A program made the translations under genes and the position numbers. A stretch of 64,000 nt of DNA from Brevundimonas subvibrioides (GTDB lineage Bacteria; Pseudomonadota; Alphaproteobacteria; Caulobacterales; Caulobacteraceae): contig NZ_NCEQ01000001.1 of the NCBI RefSeq assembly GCF_002280785.1, positions 297,985-361,984 on the forward strand. Direction: 5' to 3'. This document shows positions 36,067 to 46,137 of the stretch, one piece after another (the stretch's first letter is position 1; each line of letters begins with the position of its first letter). Under the pieces are notes generated by a model that saw only the letters and a list, made by a program, of their open reading frames with translations, did not search any database and was not told the origin of the DNA.

Positions 36067-37001
36067 GCGACTGCGCCCAACCGCTCGGTGATCAGGTCGA
36101 ACACCCCCTGGCCGTCCGCCTCGACCGCCCACAGATGCCGGGCGCTCGCCTCATCGACGCGGAACTCCACCGCCGTATGGCCGCGCGTCAGGTCGCTGCC
36201 GGTCTCGACCTCGATCCGGCAGGGCGTCAGCCGGAACAGCCCGGGCTTGAGCAGCCAGGCCACCGTACACGGATCATGCAGTGGCGCGGCGTCCCAGCCG
36301 ACGATGTCCCGCTCGATCCGCTGCGAGAACCGAACCATCATCGCCGCCGTCAGGGCCGGCCCCTTGCCGACCGCCTCCAGCGCCTGGATCCGTTCCTCGG
36401 TCCCCCGTACCTGATGGGTCGCGTCGAGTCCGAACACCACCATCTCGCACGCACTGGCGAAGACCTCCGCCGCCGCGTCCGGGTCGGCCCAGATGTTGAA
36501 CTCGGCGGACGGGGTGATGTTGCCGCCCTCGGACCGCGCCCCGCCCATGACCACCACCGGCCCCAGCCGTTCGGCCAGTCGCGGCTCGGCCCTCAGCGCC
36601 AGCGCCACATTGGTCATCGGCCCCATGACCGCCAGCGCCACCGATTTCGGCGCGGCCGCCATCACGATCCGCACCATGGCCTCCACGGCCGAACCGTCCG
36701 CCGCCGGAGCCTCCGGCTCCACCGCCTCCAGATCGCCCAGCCCCTCGGCTCCGTGGAACGCCCCGGCCCCGGCCGGATCGCGCCTCAGGGGCCGCGCCGC
36801 GCCGGCGAACACCGGCACATCCTCCCGCCCGGCGACCTGACGGATGATGCGCGCGTTCCGCGTCGTGGTCTCGACCGGGACGTTGCCGCCCACCGTCGTG
36901 ACCGCCTTGAGGTCCAGCTCCGGCGAGGCGAAGGCCAGCAACAACCCCACGGCGTCGTCCACGCCCGGGTCGCAGTCGATGATCAAACTCTGTCTTTTCA
37001 C
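36063..37001 (-). CDS. Inosine/uridine-preferring nucleoside hydrolase
   Basis: 312 residues. The calcium-binding aspartate cluster LIIDCDPGVDDAVGLLLAF is at the N-terminus. ALAVMGPMTNVALAL, EFNIWADPDAAAEVF and the late DPCTVAWLLKP complete the family set. The enzyme splits the N-glycosidic bond of ribonucleosides; the exact specificity (RihA, RihB or RihC type) cannot be told. It is the first gene of the operon with rbsK and starts 38 bp from the far end of the phoX terminator. Confidence 0.93.
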   Translation of the reverse strand: MKRQSLIIDCDPGVDDAVGLLLAFASPELDLKAVTTVGGNVPVETTTRNARIIRQVAGREDVPVFAGAARPLRRDPAGAGAFHGAEGLGDLEAVEPEAPAADGSAVEAMVRIVMAAAPKSVALAVMGPMTNVALALRAEPRLAERLGPVVVMGGARSEGGNITPSAEFNIWADPDAAAEVFASACEMVVFGLDATHQVRGTEERIQALEAVGKGPALTAAMMVRFSQRIERDIVGWDAAPLHDPCTVAWLLKPGLFRLTPCRIEVETGSDLTRGHTAVEFRVDEASARHLWAVEADGQGVFDLITERLGAVA

Positions 37002-37038
37002 CCGCCCTGAATGCGGCGGGTCGCCCGTCGCCGCAACG

Positions 37039-37067
37039 AAAAAGGGCGCGCCGTCTCCGGCGCGCCC
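37039..37067 (-). terminator. Rho-independent terminator of phoX
   Basis: GGGCGCGCCG and CGGCGCGCCC form a perfect 10-bp stem with a GAGA loop and on the minus strand run into TTTTT. It starts 27 bp after the phoX stop. Confidence 0.92.
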
Positions 37068-37093
37068 CCTGTCTCAGGCGATGAAGGCGGGTC

Positions 37094-39541
37094 CTACAGA
37101 CCGACCACTCCGCCGTCGTCCTTGGTGATCACGATCGTCGCCGAGCGCGGGCGCGCGCCCGTGCCGCCGGTCTGGCTGGCGGGCCAGAACGAGGATGGCG
37201 TCGCGGCAGAGCCGTTCTCGCCCGGGTGCTGGATGTTGACGAAGATGGTCTTGCCGTCCGGCGTCGAGTCGATGCCGGTGATTTCGCACTCCTTCGGCCC
37301 GACCAGGAAGCGGCGCAGGGTCATGCCCGGCGCCTTGCCGACGAAGGTCGACTGGGTGCGGGTGGCGCCGGTGGAGTCGGTGTTGGTGATGGTGAGGGCG
37401 CCGCCGTCGCCGACCGTGCCCGGCTGGCCCACCAGCATCATGCAGTTGGTCTTGTCGGTGAAGGCGCCGTCGTCGGTCTGGATCCACAGCAGCGGATTGA
37501 CCAGGCCCGAGGCGTTCTGCGAACGGCCGAACCACAGGCCGTCCGGCGACGAGAAGTCATTGGTCGCGTCCAGGCCCGACAGGTTGATATTGGCCGCGTT
37601 CAGGTCCGAGTCGGCGCCAAAGGCGTAGATGTCCCAGCGGAAGGTGGTCGCCTCGGGATTGTCGCCCGTCTCGCGCAGACGGATGATGTGGCCGTTCGGG
37701 TTGCCGAACTGGGCCGAGTTCGAAGCCCCCTTCGGGTCGTTGTAGTGGCGCGGATTGGCGGCATCGGTCCCGGTCAGCGGCCGCAGGGCCGCAGAGTTGT
37801 TGGTCAGGGTCAGATAGACCTCGCCGTTCACCGGGTTGACCGCCGCCCACTCGGGACGGTCCATCTTGGTGGCGCCGACGGCGTCGGCGGCCAGACGGGC
37901 GTTGATCAGGACATCGGCCTGGTTGGCGAAGGCATAGGCCGGGTTGGCGGCCGTGACCGCACCCGTGCCGAACACCAGCGGCAACCACACGCCGTTTCCG
38001 GTCGCATCATAGCGGGCGACATAGAGGGTGCCGCTGTCCAGGTATTTGTCGCCGATCGACAGTCGGTCGGCGGCCGTCGCGTCGGCGGCGACCCAGGGGG
38101 TGGCCGAGACGAACTTGTAGAAATACTCGCCGCGCGAGTCGTCGCCCATATAGAAGACCGGACGGCGGCCGGCGACGAAGTTGGCCGGCCAGGCGCCCTC
38201 GTGGCCCATGCGACCGAGCGCCGTGCGCTTCCTCGGGGTCGAGGCGGCGTCATAGGGGTCGATCTCGACGACCCAGCCGTACTGGTTCGGCTCGTTGCGG
38301 AAGTCCGCGGTCGCGTCAGAGCCGGTGGCGGAGGCGTTCCACTTGGCGAAGACGGTCGAGCCCGGAACCGTCGGAACCACCGAGGCCCAGCCGTTGGCGC
38401 CGCCCGCGCCCTGGCTCACGCCGTAGCGGTTCAGGGCGACGACTTCCTTCGCCGTACGGGCGGCGTTGTCCGTCGACGAGCGGCGGAAATAGCCGGCCCA
38501 GTTCTCTTCGCAGGTCAGGTAGGAGCCCCAGGGCGTATAGCCGTTGGCGCAGTTGTTGACGGTGCCGCGACCGGCGACGCCGGTCGGCGAGAAGGCGGTG
38601 CGAACCTGGACGTCGCCGCGCGCCGGACCGCGGATGTCCATGGGCGTGTTCGGGGTGATGCGGCGGTTGAAGGTCGAGTTCTGGACGTAGTTCCAGCCGC
38701 TCGTGCCCTTCAGGACCTCGATCACGGCCACGCCGTGGGCCTCGATCTCCTTGATGGCCTCGGCTTCCGGGCGGACGCCGCCGACCGAGGTCGGGCCGTT
38801 CGGGTGCAGATAGGCGGCCGAGATGTTCTCGTGGTTCATGGCCAGCAGGCCGCGCGCCGAGGCGTTATCGTCGCGCAGGCCGGTCGTCGCGCCGAGGCCG
38901 AAGAAATACAGGGCGTCATGGTGGTCGCCGGCGCGCGAAGCGAAGTTCGTGTCCGTGCCGTTGTTGGCATAGGCGGGGGTCGTCGCGTTGATCGGGTCGC
39001 CCAGCCGGTACAGGACCGAGACCGAATAGCCGGCCGGCACGGTGACGACGTCCAGCAGGTTCTTCGCGACGGCGTTGAAGCCCAGGACCGCCGGGCTGAC
39101 CGTCACGGTCGTCGATGCGCTGGCGATGATGTTGTTCGAGCCGGGGGCGTTGAACGAGAAGACCAGCGGCGTGGCCGCCGTGACGCTCGGCGCCGTGAAG
39201 GAGGCGGTGTTGGTGTTGGCGTTCGTCAGGACGACCGTCGGACCCGAGACCTGGGTCCACAGCACGCCGGTCGAACCGGTTGAGGTCCCCGTCAGGGTGA
39301 CCGTCTTGCCCGAGGTCGTGGCGCCGTTGGAGCCGGCCGAGACCGTGGCGTCCGACTTCGGCTGCTCGCTGTCGTCGTTGCAGCCGGCCAGGCCGAACAG
39401 GGCGGCGACCGAGGCCATGCCGCCCATGATCGTGCGGCGCGACTGGCGCTCCGCGATGATCGAGCCGAAGGTCGGGTTGGACGAGGTGTTCAGTTCGACG
39501 TCGCCGTCGTCGTGGCTGCCGGTCAGGTGGATTTCGGACAT
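37094..39541 (-). CDS. phoX: PhoX-family alkaline phosphatase (DUF839), Tat-exported
   Basis: 815 residues from the ATG at 39541. The long N-terminus has a twin-arginine motif SRRTIM at about 34-39, a hydrophobic stretch and LAGC at 51-54, so it is probably exported folded and perhaps lipidated. Residues 70-160 look like an inserted Ig/PKD-type beta domain (TVTLTGTSTGSTGVLWTQ, TAPSVTAATPLVFSFNAPG). Then follows the PhoX core: LLAMNHEN, TPWGSYLTCEENWAGYF, MGHEGAWPANF, DDSRGEYFYKFVS and DGLWFG, in which metal ligands of the Fe/Ca cofactor reside. PhoX releases phosphate from monoesters in the periplasm. A probable Pho box lies upstream. Confidence 0.92.
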   Translation of the reverse strand: MSEIHLTGSHDDGDVELNTSSNPTFGSIIAERQSRRTIMGGMASVAALFGLAGCNDDSEQPKSDATVSAGSNGATTSGKTVTLTGTSTGSTGVLWTQVSGPTVVLTNANTNTASFTAPSVTAATPLVFSFNAPGSNNIIASASTTVTVSPAVLGFNAVAKNLLDVVTVPAGYSVSVLYRLGDPINATTPAYANNGTDTNFASRAGDHHDALYFFGLGATTGLRDDNASARGLLAMNHENISAAYLHPNGPTSVGGVRPEAEAIKEIEAHGVAVIEVLKGTSGWNYVQNSTFNRRITPNTPMDIRGPARGDVQVRTAFSPTGVAGRGTVNNCANGYTPWGSYLTCEENWAGYFRRSSTDNAARTAKEVVALNRYGVSQGAGGANGWASVVPTVPGSTVFAKWNASATGSDATADFRNEPNQYGWVVEIDPYDAASTPRKRTALGRMGHEGAWPANFVAGRRPVFYMGDDSRGEYFYKFVSATPWVAADATAADRLSIGDKYLDSGTLYVARYDATGNGVWLPLVFGTGAVTAANPAYAFANQADVLINARLAADAVGATKMDRPEWAAVNPVNGEVYLTLTNNSAALRPLTGTDAANPRHYNDPKGASNSAQFGNPNGHIIRLRETGDNPEATTFRWDIYAFGADSDLNAANINLSGLDATNDFSSPDGLWFGRSQNASGLVNPLLWIQTDDGAFTDKTNCMMLVGQPGTVGDGGALTITNTDSTGATRTQSTFVGKAPGMTLRRFLVGPKECEITGIDSTPDGKTIFVNIQHPGENGSAATPSSFWPASQTGGTGARPRSATIVITKDDGGVVGL

Positions 39542-39638
39542 GGTTGCTCCCCGGAATGTCTGGGGGCCAGCGGTAGCGTTCGTGTTTGTGAAGTTCGTGT
39601 CCGAAATATTTCCGTTTTGTATTACGATCAAATCGCAC

Positions 39639-39656
39639 AATACAGGTCGATTACAG
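39639..39656 (-). promoter_or_regulatory. Probable Pho box of phoX
   Basis: On the minus strand CTGTAAT and CTGTATT are separated by four bases, giving the 11-bp direct-repeat spacing of PhoB sites (consensus CTGTCAT). It lies about 100 bp upstream of the phoX ATG in an AT-rich stretch; TAATAC 15 bases further could be the -10. Confidence 0.6.
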
Positions 39657-39684
39657 GTCATCCGCAACCGGAACATGTAACCTA

Positions 39685-40347
39685 TCAGTCGATGCAGGCC
39701 CTGACGCAGGCTTTGGCCAGGACCTCTGCTGAATCGACAAGCGGAACAGACACATCGGCGGGGTCGAGCAAGAGGGGAACCTCCGTACACCCCGCAATCA
39801 CCGCATCGGCGCCCGCGACGTTGAGCGCCTCGGCCAGCCGCGCCATGGCCGCACGATTTTCCACACCCACGTCGCCGCGCTTGACGCCATAGACGCAGGC
39901 CATGAAGGCCGCGCGATCCTCGCCCTGCAGAACCACCGGCTTCACCCCGGCCGCCGTCAGGGCCGCGACGTACAGAGCCTCGCCGCCCGGCGTCGCCAGA
40001 ATGCCGATGGAGCGGGCGTCATATCCCTTGGCTTCCGCCACCGTCGCCGCGATCATGTCGATGAACGGCAGTCCGGCCGCCACGATCCCCGGCTTCTGCG
40101 CGTGGGCCGTGTTGCACGGCATGGCCAGAACCTGCGCCCCCGCCGCCTTCAGCCGCTCCGCCATCCGGCCCAGTTCCGCCTCGGCGTCCCCCGGTCGCGT
40201 GTTCCGGTCCGGCACCTGGGGGTTCAGGTCCATGACGACCCGGATGTGATCCGCGTCGCCCTGCGCCGGCGTCAGCGCCTGCACCCGCGCCAGAAACGCC
40301 ACCGTCGCGGCGGGGCCCATGCCGCCCAGAACACCCAGAGTCTTCAT
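39685..40347 (-). CDS. Aspartate/glutamate racemase family protein
   Basis: 220 residues from the ATG at 40347. MKTLGVLGGMGPAATVAFL is the standard N-terminus. The two catalytic cysteines are in LAMPCNTAHAQ (about residue 84) and VIAGCTEVPLLL (about 192). It resembles aspartate racemase (RacD/YgeA) more than MurI, which would supply D-Glu. It is followed after 143 bp by phoX but has its own context upstream; co-transcription is unlikely because the Pho box lies in that gap. Confidence 0.9.
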   Translation of the reverse strand: MKTLGVLGGMGPAATVAFLARVQALTPAQGDADHIRVVMDLNPQVPDRNTRPGDAEAELGRMAERLKAAGAQVLAMPCNTAHAQKPGIVAAGLPFIDMIAATVAEAKGYDARSIGILATPGGEALYVAALTAAGVKPVVLQGEDRAAFMACVYGVKRGDVGVENRAAMARLAEALNVAGADAVIAGCTEVPLLLDPADVSVPLVDSAEVLAKACVRACID

Positions 40348-40624
40348 CGCGCCGTCGTCTCCCCGATCCTGCCGGTCCCGATGTCCGGGGCCGGATCCTG
40401 CGTGCCCGGGTCCGCCGGGCCAGTCCCGCCCGGAAGCCGGCCTTCCATCTGTTAGCGCCAAACCGGGAAAGCGCCAGCGCGGGCGGTCACGGCCCGTCGA
40501 CACGGCCGGCCGTCACACCTCGGGACCGGCGGGGGTCCCGGCCGATCTTCGCATCTCGTTGCTATGCGACATTGAAATCCACGCCGCGAGCGATAAGGTC
40601 GGTCGCGAACATCGGGGGGTGGTC

Positions 40625-41416
40625 ATGACAACAGCAAATACCGGGCGTGCGCCGGGCGCAGACCGCGTCTTTCCGGCCCTGGCCATCGCCATGGTGCTGA
40701 TCGTGGTGGCCGGGTTTGCGGTCCAGCTGGCGACCGGGCGCTCCAGCTTCGACGCCCCGCTGATGGTCCACGCCCATGCCGTCGTCTTCATGGGCTGGCT
40801 GGCCATCTTCCTCGTCCAGAATCTTCTGATCGCCACGGGCCAGGTGCGCTGGCACCGGCCGCTGGGTTGGCTGGCGGCCGTCTGGCTGATCCCCATGCTG
40901 GTCCTGGGCTGGCTGGTCACCGAGGCCATGGTCCGTCAGGGCAATGCGCCCTTCTTCTTCCGGCCCCTGCAGTTCCTGGTCTTCGATCCCCTGTCGCTCG
41001 TCACCTTCGTCGGACTGACGATCGCGGCGGTTGCGCTTCGCCGGTCGACCGACTGGCACCGCCGCCTGCACTATTCCGCCATGGCCATCCTGATGGGACC
41101 GGGGGTCGGCAGGCTTCTGCCGGTCCCGCTTCTGGTCCCCTGGGCGTGGGAGGCGACCGCCGCCGTCACCCTGCTGTTTCCGGTCATCGGCATGATCATC
41201 GATCTGCGAAAGACCGGCCGGATTCACCCGGCCTGGGTCTGGGGCTTCGGTGTCCAGGTGGCGATGATCATCGCGATCGAGGCCATCACCTGGTCGCCGC
41301 TCGGCGCCGCCTTCTACGACGCGGTCGTCGCCGGCTCACCCGGCGCCGCCGTCGCGCCGCTGGACTTCCCGCCGCCGCCCGGCCCGCCGCCCGGCCCGCC
41401 GCCCCCGGCCGCTTAA
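40625..41416 (+). CDS. Hypothetical polytopic membrane protein
   Basis: 263 residues from the ATG at 40625. About seven membrane helices are present, for instance [42 protein letters not shown] and [20 protein letters not shown]. Conserved-looking histidines occur in [10 protein letters not shown] and TDWHRRLHY, a pattern reminiscent of heme-binding or DUF2306-type proteins, but I cannot name the family. The C-terminus is proline-rich. Its stop overlaps that of the convergent D-cysteine desulfhydrase gene by four bases. Confidence 0.75.
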   Translation: MTTANTGRAPGADRVFPALAIAMVLIVVAGFAVQLATGRSSFDAPLMVHAHAVVFMGWLAIFLVQNLLIATGQVRWHRPLGWLAAVWLIPMLVLGWLVTEAMVRQGNAPFFFRPLQFLVFDPLSLVTFVGLTIAAVALRRSTDWHRRLHYSAMAILMGPGVGRLLPVPLLVPWAWEATAAVTLLFPVIGMIIDLRKTGRIHPAWVWGFGVQVAMIIAIEAITWSPLGAAFYDAVVAGSPGAAVAPLDFPPPPGPPPGPPPPAA

Positions 41417-42414
41417 GCCAGCATCGAATCCAGTTCGCCCTGGTAGCCGGCCAGGCCCTGCGCGCCGCCGGTGTGCAGGAACACCACCCGCTGCCCCTCG
41501 AACGTCCCGGCCCTGGCCAGGGCGATCAGCCCCTTCATCGCCTTGCCGGTATAGACCGGGTCCAGCAGGATCGCGTCGGTCCGCGCCGCCAGCACCAGGG
41601 CGTCCACGACGGCCTGATCGATCAGGCCGTAGCCCGCGCCGACATAGTCGCAGTTGGCCACCACCATCTCGTCTTTTACCCGATCGGGATGCCCGAGCAG
41701 GGCCGCCGTCTCCTTCGCCAGCTTCAGGACATTGGCCTCCTGCCTGTCCTTCGGCGCCCGCACCCCGATTCCCAGCACCGGAATGTCGGCCCCCAGCACC
41801 GCCAGACCGGCGACCAGACCGGCGTGGGTGCCCGCGCTGCCCGTCGCCGTCACGATCAGGTCGATGGCCAGATCCAGCTCGTCGGCCTGGACCACGATCT
41901 CGCGCGCGCAGTCGACATAGCCGAGCGCCCCGATCGCGTTCGAGCCGCCGCCGGGGATGACATAGGGCTTGCCGCCGCGCGCCCGGATCTCCGCCGCCGT
42001 CTTCTCCAGCTCGGCCGGCATGTCCGATCCTCCGGGCACGGAGCGAATGACCGCGCCGAACAGCCGGTCCATCAGGACATTGCCGTTATGGACATAGTCG
42101 ACGGCTTTCGACCCGGTCCGCCCCTCCAGGATGACCTCGCACTTCAGACCCGCGGCGGCTGCGGCCGCCGCCGTCTGGCGCACATGGTTCGACTGCACCG
42201 CGCCCTGGGTCACCAGGGTGTCGGCGTCCTGCTCGAACGCGTCGCCCAGCAGGAACTCCAGCTTCCGCGTCTTGTTGCCCCCGCCGGCCAGGCCGGTGCA
42301 GTCGTCGCGCTTGATCCACAGGTCGATGCCCAGCGCTTCTGAAAGACGCGGCAGGGGCTCCAGCGGCGTGGGCAGGTGCGCCAGGCGCAGGCGAGGAAAG
42401 CGGGCGAGATGCAT
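41413..42414 (-). CDS. dcyD: D-cysteine desulfhydrase (PLP-dependent)
   Basis: 333 residues. The PLP lysine is in [14 protein letters not shown] near residue 50; [20 protein letters not shown] and [16 protein letters not shown] are typical of the ACC deaminase/D-cysteine desulfhydrase fold. It cleaves D-cysteine to pyruvate, ammonia and sulfide, or may act on related D-amino acids or ACC. It lies 56 bp downstream of a BLUF photoreceptor gene, and a truncated second copy of its first 46 codons follows another BLUF gene nearby. Confidence 0.9.
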   Translation of the reverse strand: MHLARFPRLRLAHLPTPLEPLPRLSEALGIDLWIKRDDCTGLAGGGNKTRKLEFLLGDAFEQDADTLVTQGAVQSNHVRQTAAAAAAAGLKCEVILEGRTGSKAVDYVHNGNVLMDRLFGAVIRSVPGGSDMPAELEKTAAEIRARGGKPYVIPGGGSNAIGALGYVDCAREIVVQADELDLAIDLIVTATGSAGTHAGLVAGLAVLGADIPVLGIGVRAPKDRQEANVLKLAKETAALLGHPDRVKDEMVVANCDYVGAGYGLIDQAVVDALVLAARTDAILLDPVYTGKAMKGLIALARAGTFEGQRVVFLHTGGAQGLAGYQGELDSMLA

Positions 42415-42470
42415 GGGGGGGCTCCGGTGTGCTGGGCCCCTTCTAGACTCCTCAACCCGATTTGCCGAAC

Positions 42471-42884
42471 TCAGTCCGCAGGAACGGCATCCAGCGCGTC
42501 CAGCATGATCCGGATCACCCGCTCCGGCGTCAGATCGTCGTGGTCGACCAGCCTGTCCAGGGCAGCGCCCTGCCTGGGAGTGATCACCGCACTGGCCATC
42601 GCCCAGCGCCCGAACTGACGCATGGTGATCGGCTCGCGGCTCAGCAGGATCATGTCCCGGTGGCGAGGGTCGCTTTCCAGCAGCCGCAACAGGCGGTCCA
42701 GCGCCGGGGCGGGACCTTCGAGGACCTGGATGTACCGATTGCGGTGGGATGCAAGGACCCCGGTCAGCCCGTCCCGGTCGTTGTTGCGTTGGGCCTGGGC
42801 CAGGATCGTGGCCAGGTTGATCAGCGATCCGGTCGGAGTCGTGGCGGCGCTTGTGTAGATCAGCCGCTGCAGGATCGATCCCAT
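42471..42884 (-). CDS. BLUF-domain blue-light receptor, copy 1
   Basis: 137 residues, a stand-alone BLUF domain with a short C-terminal helical cap. The FAD-binding and signalling residues are in place: Tyr10 in RLIYTS, Asn34/35 in [11 protein letters not shown], Gln53 in YIQVLEG and Trp94 with Met96 in FGRWAM. Blue light changes the Tyr-Gln-flavin hydrogen bonds and the cap. No effector domain is attached, so it must act through a partner. It precedes dcyD in the same orientation, a plausible but unproved functional pairing. Confidence 0.92.
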   Translation of the reverse strand: MGSILQRLIYTSAATTPTGSLINLATILAQAQRNNDRDGLTGVLASHRNRYIQVLEGPAPALDRLLRLLESDPRHRDMILLSREPITMRQFGRWAMASAVITPRQGAALDRLVDHDDLTPERVIRIMLDALDAVPAD

Positions 42885-43226
42885 GGCGCCCTCTGACGTT
42901 CGCCGGATTTTGATGCCCGGCCGGTTTCAGGTCCCGAGTCCTAGCTCAAGGCCCGTCTTTGAAACTCTAATGACGGGCGCTGTAGAATTACGTATCCGGG
43001 GCTGCGGGAGTTTCGCCCTGACGCAGGCTGGGCAGCCCCTTCTCTCTGCGTCTCAGCCCCCTCGGGTGAGCCGCCTTCATGGCTTCGACACCGAGGCCGG
43101 CTGCGACCGCAAGCGGGTCTATCGCTGTTTCGAAGGGGTGGAGGGCGTGGTCGAGCGCCTCGCCGGCCGGCCGGGCCCGGATCGGGGGCGCGCTCGATGC
43201 GCGACGGGCCGCCTTCCCGGATTGAA
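42885..43226. other. Interval of unclear origin between BLUF copy 1 and the dcyD fragment
   Basis: No intact gene. On the minus strand one open stretch ending at the stop 42988 reads protein-like ([20 protein letters not shown], then a basic end with LRRREKGLPSLRQGETPAAP) and may be the 3' end of a lost gene that fused to the dcyD fragment. Bases 42885-42987 show nothing. Confidence 0.4.
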
Positions 43227-43364
43227 GCCCGCGCCGGCCAGCCCGGTGCAGTCGTCTCGCTTGATCCACAGGTCGATGCCCAGCGCCTGCGACAGGCCCG
43301 GCGCGGGCTCCAGCGGCGTCGGCAGATGGGCGAGGCGCACACGAGGGAAGCGGGCGAGATGCAT
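43227..43364 (-). pseudogene. 5' fragment of a second D-cysteine desulfhydrase gene
   Basis: From the ATG at 43364 the first 46 codons match the intact dcyD almost residue for residue ([20 protein letters not shown], then [17 protein letters not shown]). Similarity ends abruptly just before the GGGNK lysine motif, so no active enzyme can be made. It sits 58 bp downstream of BLUF copy 2, exactly as dcyD sits 56 bp downstream of BLUF copy 1. Confidence 0.85.
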
Positions 43365-43422
43365 GGGGACGGCCTTTCGGGTTCGCCCCTCTCCTGTAGC
43401 GCGCCGCGTCGTGTGCGAAGCC

Positions 43423-43839
43423 TCAGGCGGCGCGCGCCGGTTCAACCTCGAGTGTTTCGCGCAGCAGGGCGATGATCTCGAGGGCGGAGGTTTCGGGCGT
43501 CGCCATGAGCCGATCCAGAGCGGTCGCCGTCTCGGGCCCCAGCCGCGAGCTCACCATGCTCCAGCCCGCAAACTGTCGTTGCGTGATCGGCCTGCGGTCC
43601 AGAATGACGATGTCGCGGTGGCGCGGGTCCCCGGCGAGGCGGCGCAGCAGGCCATCCAGAACGGTCGTGGGGCCCTCGATGACCTGGATAAAGCGGCCGT
43701 CGTGGGCGCCCAGCGCGCCGGTCAGTCCATCCCGGTCATTGTTCCGCTGCGACTCGCCGAGAATCGTCGCCATGTTCAAAAGGCTGTCCGTGCGGCCGGT
43801 TGCTCTACTCGCGTACAGCATTCGCTCAAGTCCCGGCAT
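43423..43839 (-). CDS. BLUF-domain blue-light receptor, copy 2
   Basis: 138 residues from the ATG at 43839 (a start four codons upstream is possible). The key residues are conserved: Tyr9 in RMLYAS, Asn33/34 in [11 protein letters not shown], Gln52 in FIQVIEG and Trp with Met in FAGWSMV. It is about half identical to copy 1, with the same length and cap, so the two are old paralogues rather than a fresh duplication. Its downstream partner gene has decayed to a fragment. Confidence 0.92.
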   Translation of the reverse strand: MPGLERMLYASRATGRTDSLLNMATILGESQRNNDRDGLTGALGAHDGRFIQVIEGPTTVLDGLLRRLAGDPRHRDIVILDRRPITQRQFAGWSMVSSRLGPETATALDRLMATPETSALEIIALLRETLEVEPARAA

Positions 43840-43943
43840 GCGGCACTCCATCAGGCTTTTGAGAGATATTCCGTCATTTCAGTATCTGTTCTTTATAACG
43901 ATGCAAACGAGGCATAATGTCCTGATCTCTGGCCGATATTGAT

Positions 43944-44216
43944 CTAGGCGGGAGCCTCCGTTTCGCAGACGGCCTGCATCTCTGCGAAATACTGTGCGAA
44001 ATACTGTTCCTCCCCGGACCCCGCCATTACAGGCGTGGCGCGGGTGATCACCCGGGCGGCGACCTCCAGCGTGCGGCGGACCGGGCATTTGTCGGCGATG
44101 GCGATCCGCTTGCTGCGCTCCGCCCCGCCCAGGCTGTGGCCGATCAGGAGGCCCGACGCGCAGCCATGCGCTCGCGAAAGGTTTCCATCCGCCCCCGATC
44201 GGCCTATCGTTCCCAC
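43944..44216 (-). pseudogene. Collapsed alpha/beta-hydrolase/OsmC fusion gene
   Basis: The frame joins two parts of a known two-domain protein with everything between them missing: ASGLLIGHSLGGA, the nucleophile elbow of the hydrolase domain, is followed directly by SKRIAIADKCPVRRTLE, the conserved C-terminal motif of the OsmC domain with its peroxidatic-type cysteine. Full-length bifunctional hydrolase/OsmC proteins have some 300 residues between these points. The part upstream of the elbow is also missing or scrambled and merges with the riboswitch region. No function is expected. Confidence 0.75.
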
Positions 44217-44218
44217 GT

Positions 44219-44302
44219 TCTCCGGGGGGTCGCACGCAGCGGCTGAGATTGGCGTATCCGCCTGACCCGTCGAACCTGATCCGGGTCATGCCGGCGAAGG
44301 GA
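44219..44302 (+). ncRNA. TPP riboswitch (THI element) of thiC
   Basis: The conserved parts are GGCTGAGATTGG near 44241, ACCCGTCGAACCTGATCCGG near 44264 and CCGGCGAAGGGA at the 3' side, with the GGGG pairing strand at the 5' end. It lies 103 bp upstream of thiC and should shut off expression when thiamine pyrophosphate is abundant. Confidence 0.95.
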
Positions 44303-44320
44303 TGGGAATGTCTTTTCCAT

Positions 44321-44352
44321 CCGTGCACCCCGGCCTTCGCCGGGATGCACGG
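44321..44352. repeat. Hairpin between the TPP riboswitch and thiC
   Basis: CCGTGCACCCCGGC and GCCGGGATGCACGG form a 14-bp stem with one mismatch and a CTTC loop. Its position fits an expression platform, but the sequence is also a widespread dispersed palindrome (translated as IPAKAGV), so it may be a repeat that landed there. Confidence 0.7.
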
Positions 44353-44395
44353 TGAGAGGAGATGATCGAATCCCGCGTCGGCAGACCTCCATTGA

Positions 44396-46134
<1,739 letters not shown>

Positions 46135-46137
46135 GGA

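Noticed and set aside
37226..39283. 685-residue open frame opposite phoX
   Set aside because: Composition (Arg/Gly/Val repeats) is that of an antisense shadow, with no motif or ribosome site; the PhoX frame carries all conserved features.
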